Source of the DNA: Mycolicibacterium iranicum
Lineage (GTDB): Bacteria; Actinomycetota; Actinomycetes; Mycobacteriales; Mycobacteriaceae
Assembly (NCBI RefSeq): GCF_002101705.1
Contig: NZ_LQPC01000039.1
Location: 38,754 to 102,753, forward strand
Direction of reading: 5' to 3'
Length of the DNA: 64,000 bases
The notes under the pieces are model-generated. The model did not search any database. It saw nothing but the letters and a program-made list of their open reading frames with translations, and was not told the DNA's origin. Shown piece after piece: positions 59,476-64,000 of the stretch. The first letter of the stretch is position 1. Each line of letters begins with the position of its first letter. The position numbers and the translations under genes were made by a program.

Positions 59476-59617
59476 GGGCGAGGATGCCCAGCAGAACCAG
59501 AGCGATGAGACCGGCCCGAAGGAATGCCATCAGCTGACTGCGGGTGTAGACGCGCCCCGAAGACTGCCATTCGGACGGCGGAAACGCGGATCCCGACCCC
59601 ATAGACGACGATGCCAT
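59459..59617 (-). CDS. 52-residue single-helix membrane protein
   Basis: Begins MASSSMGSGSAFPPSEW, then VYTRSQLMAFLRAG and a C-terminal hydrophobic helix (about residues 36-52, LIALVLLGILALIVLY) ending at the stop. ATG 59617 has GAGGAGC seven bases upstream. It overlaps the 3' end of sodX convergently by 17 bp. Small tail-anchored membrane protein of unknown role. Confidence 0.72.
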   Translation of the reverse strand: MASSSMGSGSAFPPSEWQSSGRVYTRSQLMAFLRAGLIALVLLGILALIVLY

Positions 59618-60012
59618 CAGATGCTCCTCACCTGCACGCTCTGATACCTCCCCCGAATGGCAAATGCTCCGCTGAGTCGAGTGACATCAGTCACACAAGA
59701 CCCATGTGACGGCGATCATAACGCGTCTTGGCCGCCGCTGAGAAATCGGGCGCAAACCTGAGCTGCGGGGATCGAAAAGCTTAGAACAGCGAGAGATTTC
59801 GCTCTGAGCGGATGCGGGCTTGTTGATCGCCGCGGCGTCGTCGAGCGCGGTTATCCACAACGTTGACGGGTGTTCACCGCTACTGACTGGACCGTAGCGG
59901 TCGACGGTCGCGGCGCCGCCTGTGGATGAACCTGTGGAAACTGTGGATAGCGGTGGGAAGTCGTCGATATTGCTGCTGGTGTGTCGTCGCCGGAGCGTGT
60001 CAGCATGTGGTC
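59618..60012. other. 395-bp intergenic region with DnaA-box-like cluster
   Basis: Between divergent small gene and rhodanese. TTATCCACA (59852-59860) is a perfect E. coli-type DnaA box. TGTGGATGA (59922-59930), TGTGGAAAC (59934-59942) and TGTGGATAG (59943-59951) are near matches in the opposite orientation, spaced 12 and 9 bp. Also holds GTGACATCAGTCAC near 59681. No gene seen. Confidence 0.55.
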
Positions 60013-60366
60013 ATGGATGACACCGACGTGCCGCAGGCGGCGATCGGCGAGGTTCCGACGAACTTTGGCGAGGCCGGCGACGGAACCACCGTCTTGCTCG
60101 ATGTCCGTGAAGACGATGAGTGGCAGCGGGGCCACGCACCGGGCGCTCAGCACATACCGATGGGTGACGTGCCGGCGCGGATGGCGGAGATTGACACCGA
60201 GGCGCAGTTGTTTGTCGTGTGTCACGCAGGTGGGCGGTCGCAGCGCGTCGCGCAATATCTGGCCCGCAACGGATACGAGCCGGTGAACGTGAGCGGCGGA
60301 ATGCTGGCCTGGGCGGGAGCGGGGCGTCCCGTCGTGACCGAAGACGGAGGCCCGGGGACGGTCTGA
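60013..60366 (+). CDS. Single-domain rhodanese-like protein
   Basis: 117 residues from ATG 60013. TTVLLDVREDDEWQRGHAPGAQHIPMG and LFVVCHAGGRSQRVAQYL are the rhodanese motifs, with the catalytic Cys in CHAGGRS and the loop sized for sulfur transfer. Cytosolic. It may pass sulfur to thiol pathways or cyanide. Followed 28 bp later by the zinc-ribbon membrane gene, so possibly cotranscribed. Confidence 0.88.
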   Translation: MDDTDVPQAAIGEVPTNFGEAGDGTTVLLDVREDDEWQRGHAPGAQHIPMGDVPARMAEIDTEAQLFVVCHAGGRSQRVAQYLARNGYEPVNVSGGMLAWAGAGRPVVTEDGGPGTV

Positions 60367-60394
60367 CCTACCCTGTTCTCGTGAGGCTGGTCCG

Positions 60395-61411
60395 ATGATC
60401 CAAGTGTGTTCCCAGTGCGGGACGCGGTGGAACGTGCGCGACCGGCAGCGGGTGTGGTGCCCTCGCTGCCGTGGCACGCTGCTCGCGCCGTCTGGCCACG
60501 CGCCCGGGCAGGGTTGGGATCAGCGGCAGATGCCACCCCCGCAGCAGGGCGGCCGTCAGGGTCCACCGATTCCCTCGGGCTACCGCTGGGTCGCCGTCCG
60601 CCCGGGTGCCCCGCCTAATCCACGACGCGGGCCGCGGGACCTCGGCCCGACGCCGCACTACCTGAGCGTCCCGCGATGGGGTCTGGTCGAACATTTCGAG
60701 GGCCCCGCGGAGCAGAGCGCACCACGCCAAGGGCCGTCGCCGAAGGCGGTTCGGACGATTCTGACGCTGACCGTAGCCGCGCTCGGCGCCGCAGCGTTCG
60801 TGCACGTGGTGCGCTACATCCTGCTGATCATCAACCGCACCGTCCTGCTCAACCCGTGGGTGGCCGCCATCGCGACCTGGGGTGGCGTGGCGGTCAGCGT
60901 GGTCGCGGTGTTCATGGTGGTGGCTAGCGCGCTGGTGCTGACCAACTGGCTCATCGCCCGTCGCGCGGCGGCCTTCGCCCATCAGGGCGGAACCGATCCG
61001 AGATCGGCGTGGGAATTGCGGGTCGGCGCACTGACCCCGCTGTTGAACCTGCTGCTGGCGCCGGTCTATGTCATCGAGCTCGCCGACACCGAGGGGCGGC
61101 AGCGTTGGCTGCACCGGCCAATCATGGTGTGGTGGGTGGTCTGGGTGGCAAGCACCGCGCTGTCGGTGTTCTCGATCGCCACGAGCTTCACCGTCGATCC
61201 GCAGGGAATCGCCAACAACACCGTCGCGACGATAGTGGCCTACCTCTTCGGGGCCGCAGCGGTGCTGCTCGCTTCGCAGGTGTTCCAGGGATTCGAACGC
61301 CAGCCTGTCGAACGGCCTTCGCGGCGCTGGGTGATGGTCGCGGCTGTCGACGGCAATTCCGACGAACCCGCGCGTGCAGTTGAGCCAAACGGGGAGAACC
61401 CGGCAGCATAG
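60395..61411 (+). CDS. Zinc-ribbon plus DUF4328 membrane protein (Rv3843c homologue)
   Basis: 338 residues. The N-terminal zinc ribbon is VCSQCGTRWNV ... VWCPRCRGTL (two CxxC). Then a Pro/Gln/Gly-rich linker, and five or so membrane helices in a DUF4328-like domain (about 110-305). Length and place before glpQ1 match Rv3843c as I recall. Function unknown. Four bases separate it from glpQ1, so they form an operon. Confidence 0.85.
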   Translation: MIQVCSQCGTRWNVRDRQRVWCPRCRGTLLAPSGHAPGQGWDQRQMPPPQQGGRQGPPIPSGYRWVAVRPGAPPNPRRGPRDLGPTPHYLSVPRWGLVEHFEGPAEQSAPRQGPSPKAVRTILTLTVAALGAAAFVHVVRYILLIINRTVLLNPWVAAIATWGGVAVSVVAVFMVVASALVLTNWLIARRAAAFAHQGGTDPRSAWELRVGALTPLLNLLLAPVYVIELADTEGRQRWLHRPIMVWWVVWVASTALSVFSIATSFTVDPQGIANNTVATIVAYLFGAAAVLLASQVFQGFERQPVERPSRRWVMVAAVDGNSDEPARAVEPNGENPAA

Positions 61412-61415
61412 CCCT

Positions 61416-62237
61416 ATGAGCTCCGGCGAGACGTTCGGCGGCCATCCTTTCGTGGTCGCCCACCGAGGTGCGTCAGCTGACCTGCCCGAGCACACTCGAG
61501 CGGCCTACGAACGCGCCCTCGAAGAGGGTGCCGACGCCGTCGAATGCGACGTCAGGCTGACCAGGGACGGTCACCTCGTGTGCGTGCACGACCGCAAGCT
61601 CGATCGCACATCGACCGGAACGGGCCTGGTCAGCGAGATGACACTGGCGCAGCTGCGCGAACTCGATTACGGCTCCTGGCATCCGAGTTGGCGCGACGAC
61701 GGCAGCCACGGCGAGACCGGACTGCTCACCCTCGATGATCTGGTCGCGCTCGTCCTGGACTGGAACAAACCGGTGAAGATGTTCATCGAGACCAAGCACC
61801 CCGTCCGGTACGGCGCCCTGGTGGAAAGCAAAGTTCTGGCGCTGCTGCACCGGTACGGCATCGCCTCGCCGGCGTCGGCGGACATGTCGCGGGCGGTCGT
61901 GATGTCGTTTTCGGCGGCCGCCGTCTGGCGGATCCGTAGGGCCGCTCCGATGCTGCCTACGGTGCTGCTCGGAGAGACGTCGCGGTACCTGGGCGGCAGT
62001 GCCGCGACCACTGTCGGTGCGACTGCGGTCGGACCGTCGATCGCGACGCTGCGCGAACACCCCGAGTTGGTGGATCGGGCGGCTGCGCAGGGGCGTGCAC
62101 TGTATTGCTGGACGGTCGACCACTACGAGGACGTGCAGTACTGCAGAGATCTTGGTGTGGCCTGGATCGCGACGAACCATCCGGGCCGCACCAAGGCCTG
62201 GCTGCAGAACGGCCTGACCGGTGCGGGACGCGACTAG
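61416..62237 (+). CDS. glpQ1: Glycerophosphodiester phosphodiesterase GlpQ1
   Basis: 273 residues from ATG 61416. GDPD barrel with VVAHRGASADLPEHTRAAY (catalytic His-Arg), GADAVECDVRLTRDGHLVCVHD (Ca/metal Glu-Asp and second His) and MFIETKHP. No signal peptide, so a cytosolic enzyme that hydrolyses glycerophosphodiesters from lipid turnover to glycerol 3-phosphate and alcohol. Position matches Rv3842c. Confidence 0.93.
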   Translation: MSSGETFGGHPFVVAHRGASADLPEHTRAAYERALEEGADAVECDVRLTRDGHLVCVHDRKLDRTSTGTGLVSEMTLAQLRELDYGSWHPSWRDDGSHGETGLLTLDDLVALVLDWNKPVKMFIETKHPVRYGALVESKVLALLHRYGIASPASADMSRAVVMSFSAAAVWRIRRAAPMLPTVLLGETSRYLGGSAATTVGATAVGPSIATLREHPELVDRAAAQGRALYCWTVDHYEDVQYCRDLGVAWIATNHPGRTKAWLQNGLTGAGRD

Positions 62238-62251
62238 CAGGAGCTCCCTGG

Positions 62252-62797
62252 TTAAAGGGCGCCGCCCGCCGCCTTGGGAGCCGACAGGTCAGCCGACGAT
62301 GCAGAGATCTCGCGCGCCACGAAGTCTTCGAGGTGGAACAGGTCGGCCCCCGCACGCTCGGCGATCCGCACCAGTGTGGTCATCTGGGCCACCTCTTCGA
62401 CCTGCTCTTTGAGGAACCACTGCATGAACTGCTCGCCCAGGTAGTCGCCCTCATCCCGGGCGGTGGCCGCAAGGCGGCTGATCTGATCGGTCACCGAGCG
62501 CTCGAGATCCAGGGCGAGAGCAATGGCGTCGCGGGGCGTGTCGAAGCTGTTCCGCACCGGATCCACGGCAGGGATCTCCGTGGTGACGTCGCGATCGATG
62601 AGGTAACGCACGAGCATCATCGCGTGATTGCGCTCCTCGACCGACTGGCGGTAGAAGAACGAGGCCAGCTGAGGAAGGTCGGCGCTGTCGAAATACACCG
62701 CGATGGCGAGATACTGCTGCGACGCTCCGAGTTCGCTGCGCACCTGGTCGCTGAGCAGGTTGTGGAACTTGGTATCGATGGCGTCATGCGTAGTCAT
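62252..62797 (-). CDS. bfrB: Ferritin BfrB
   Basis: 181 residues from ATG 62797, same size as M. tuberculosis BfrB. Ferroxidase residues in SELGASQQYLAIAVYF (Glu), FFYRQSVEERNHAMMLVRYL (E-x2-H) and FLKEQVEEVAQM. Lacks the heme Met of bacterioferritins, so a true non-heme ferritin; C-terminal tail beyond helix E. Stores iron as ferric mineral in a 24-mer. Tandem IdeR-like boxes upstream indicate activation under high iron. Confidence 0.95.
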   Translation of the reverse strand: MTTHDAIDTKFHNLLSDQVRSELGASQQYLAIAVYFDSADLPQLASFFYRQSVEERNHAMMLVRYLIDRDVTTEIPAVDPVRNSFDTPRDAIALALDLERSVTDQISRLAATARDEGDYLGEQFMQWFLKEQVEEVAQMTTLVRIAERAGADLFHLEDFVAREISASSADLSAPKAAGGAL

Positions 62798-62829
62798 GCG
62801 GCCAAGATATCGCAGCTCAGAGGCCATTA

Positions 62830-62868
62830 TCATCGAAGGTGAACCTAAGGCAGGCGAGCTTAACCTTA
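62830..62868. promoter_or_regulatory. Tandem IdeR-like boxes upstream of bfrB
   Basis: Two 19-bp sites, 62830-62848 (about 13 of 19) and 62850-62868 (about 14 of 19), match TWAGGTWAGSCTWACCTWA, 20 bp apart. Right halves GAACCTAA and CTTAACCTTA are best conserved. In M. tuberculosis IdeR activates bfrB through tandem boxes, which fits. Confidence 0.6.
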
Positions 62869-62911
62869 CTTGACAAGCCGCGTGTGATGCGCGCTACAAC
62901 GTTTGCTGAAC

Positions 62912-64000
62912 CTACCGGTTGGCGGCGTCGAGGACGTCCTGGGGGATCGGCGAGTCGGAGTTCAGCGCCGTGAACAGTCGTCCTGCGGTGTCGCTGTCCC
63001 ACTCGACGATCGACCCTGAGCCGTTCTCGGCGAAGTCGCCGATCGGCACGGTGAGGGTGGTGAGGTCGCCGCGCAACGCCCAACCCAGCCTGGCCAGGTC
63101 CCACAGGTGATCGCCCTCGTTGACCGTCACGGTGTCCTTGGCGGCGCTGGCCATCGGGTACCACCGCAGCGGGTTGAGCAGCACCGACGGGCTGGAGGCA
63201 CGCTCCACGAGCGCGGACATGAACTGGCGCTGGTTGACCATGCGGTCGAGGTCGGCGCGCGGCGTGGCCCGGGAGCGCACGAATCCCAGTGCGTTGCGGC
63301 CGTCGAGTTCCTGGCAGCCTGCGGGCAGATCGATCCCGGCGAGCGGATCGTTGATCGGCTCGGTCGGGCACATCGTCACTCCTCCGACAGCGTCGACGAG
63401 GCCGGCGAAGCCGCCGAAACCGACCTCGGCGTAATGGTCGACACGCATGCCGGTGGCCAGTTCGACCGTCCTGGCCAGCAGTGCCGGACCACCGGCCGAG
63501 AACGCGGCGTTGATCTTGTCGTTTCCGTACTCCGGGATGGAGACATAGGAGTCGCGGGGGATCGACACCATGGTGGCCGCGGTGCCGGAACCCAGGGCGG
63601 GCAGGTGCACCAGCAGGATCGTGTCGGTGCGGCTGGCGCCCAGATCGCCGCCCGTGGTGAGCTCGGCCTGCTGTTCGGGGGTCAGACCCTCGCGGCCGTC
63701 GGAGCCGACGAGCAGCCACGTCGTTCCGCGTCCTTGGGCCGGGCGGTCGGAGTAGTCGGTCAGCGCCGGAATGCGGGTCAGCGACGAGTCGACCCACGCG
63801 CCGAGTGCGACACCCCCGACGAACAGCAGCAGGAGGAAGACGAGTGCGATCCGGAACCAGCGGCGCACTCGGCGCGGCTTCTTCTTCGCGATCGGAGCTG
63901 GCTGTGGTGGGGGCGGGGGTGCAACGGGCCTGCGCTGGGACGGCGGAGGTGGTGCGGGCCTGCGCTGCGGGGGCGGAGGTGGCGCGGGCCTGCGGGGGTG
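62912..64000 (-). CDS. LCP (LytR-CpsA-Psr) family protein, N-terminus beyond the window
   Basis: At least 362 residues, open to base 64000. The visible N-terminal part is a cytosolic Pro/Arg-rich region of three similar units (RRPAPPPP-like, 63921-64000), then KKKPRRVRRW and a signal-anchor helix (FRIALVFLLLLFVGGVALG). The extracellular LCP domain follows: LLVGSDGREG, GASRTDTILLVHL, SIPRDSYVSIP, and LGFVRSRATPRADLDRMVNQRQFM with the catalytic/pyrophosphate-binding Arg and Asp. Probably transfers polymers such as arabinogalactan to peptidoglycan; M. tuberculosis Rv3840 occupies the same place but is shorter, as I recall. Confidence 0.85.
   Translation of the reverse strand, partial: HPRRPAPPPPPQRRPAPPPPSQRRPVAPPPPPQPAPIAKKKPRRVRRWFRIALVFLLLLFVGGVALGAWVDSSLTRIPALTDYSDRPAQGRGTTWLLVGSDGREGLTPEQQAELTTGGDLGASRTDTILLVHLPALGSGTAATMVSIPRDSYVSIPEYGNDKINAAFSAGGPALLARTVELATGMRVDHYAEVGFGGFAGLVDAVGGVTMCPTEPINDPLAGIDLPAGCQELDGRNALGFVRSRATPRADLDRMVNQRQFMSALVERASSPSVLLNPLRWYPMASAAKDTVTVNEGDHLWDLARLGWALRGDLTTLTVPIGDFAENGSGSIVEWDSDTAGRLFTALNSDSPIPQDVLDAANR
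63921..64000. repeat. Short tandem repeats in the LCP N-terminal region
   Basis: GCGGGCCTGCGCTG-type units separated by GGCGGAGGTGG-type spacers, about 33-36 bp apart, at least 2.5 copies to the window edge. In-frame, so copy-number change would alter only the length of the Pro-rich cytosolic tail. Confidence 0.65.

Noticed and set aside
1..64000. tRNA, rRNA, transposase or integrase genes
   Set aside because: Looked for T-loop/CCA patterns, DDE transposase and recombinase motifs while reading; none seen. A tRNAscan and ISfinder run would settle it.

Overview
The window is high-GC actinobacterial chromosome that I place in a rapidly growing Mycobacterium (Mycolicibacterium). Markers recognisable from sequence include EspR, EthA/EthR, GltBD, Dps, a ferritin next to an LCP-family gene, DinB3-type polymerase IV, F420-dependent oxidoreductases and EspE/EspF/EspH-like proteins. 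From memory of M. tuberculosis H37Rv, several blocks are syntenic: Rv0135c-Rv0142 (about 23.9-31.7 kb), the gltBD/Rv3856c/ethA/ethR/Rv3853-Rv3847 block (33.8-58.5 kb) and Rv3843c-Rv3840 (60.4-64.0 kb). I found no tRNA, rRNA, CRISPR array, insertion sequence or prophage.

Layout. 0-2.6 kb: end of an ABC importer operon (two permeases, one frameshifted, and an ATPase). 2.6-9.6 kb: pyrE, a HugZ-like protein, a Pro-rich surface protein, maltokinase, glycogen debranching enzyme GlgX and nicotinamidase. 9.6-14.0 kb: a tightly coupled minus-strand run encoding a large membrane protein with duplicated D/H motifs, a 49-residue membrane peptide, a cupredoxin-like lipoprotein, another membrane protein, a PAS-ANTAR regulator and PncA. 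14-19.4 kb: a membrane alpha/beta-hydrolase, an acyl-CoA dehydrogenase, a C39-like protease and an F420-type enzyme. 19.5-23.9 kb: the methylmannose polysaccharide (MMP) cluster, bracketed by two copies of one palindrome and flanked by a TetR regulator. 23.9-32.4 kb: TetR/CYP138, msrB-msrA, several oxidoreductases, an AlkA-like glycosylase and Dps. 32.4-40.2 kb: a frameshifted double-hotdog thioesterase, gltBD and an unlisted 46-residue gene with a structured leader. 41.8-45.2 kb: a lower-GC four-gene cassette of EspE-, EspF- and EspH-like proteins plus a membrane-anchored beta-propeller. 45.2-50.5 kb: PHP-domain protein, LLM oxidoreductase, DinB, EthR/EthA. 50.5-58.5 kb: RraA, Hns-like protein, a CopC/CopD insert, the Rv3850 homologue, a second Pro-rich surface protein, an ImmA/IrrE protease with a MAB_1171c-type membrane partner, EspR and the Rv3847 homologue. 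58.5-64.0 kb: nickel superoxide dismutase with its maturation protease where I remember sodA lying in M. tuberculosis, a 52-residue membrane peptide, a DnaA-box cluster, rhodanese, GlpQ1, ferritin with tandem IdeR-like boxes, and an LCP protein running off the end.

Themes are oxidative stress and iron (MsrAB, Dps, NiSOD, ferritin, GltBD), type VII secretion substrates with their likely regulator EspR, glucan and methylmannose polysaccharide metabolism, and probable copper handling. The best candidates for undescribed biology are the EspE/F/H plus beta-propeller cassette, the D/H-repeat membrane protein-cupredoxin operon, the shared-palindrome regulon of the MMP cluster, the SodN hook variant with a 23-bp divergent promoter, and three small genes of 46, 49 and 52 residues.
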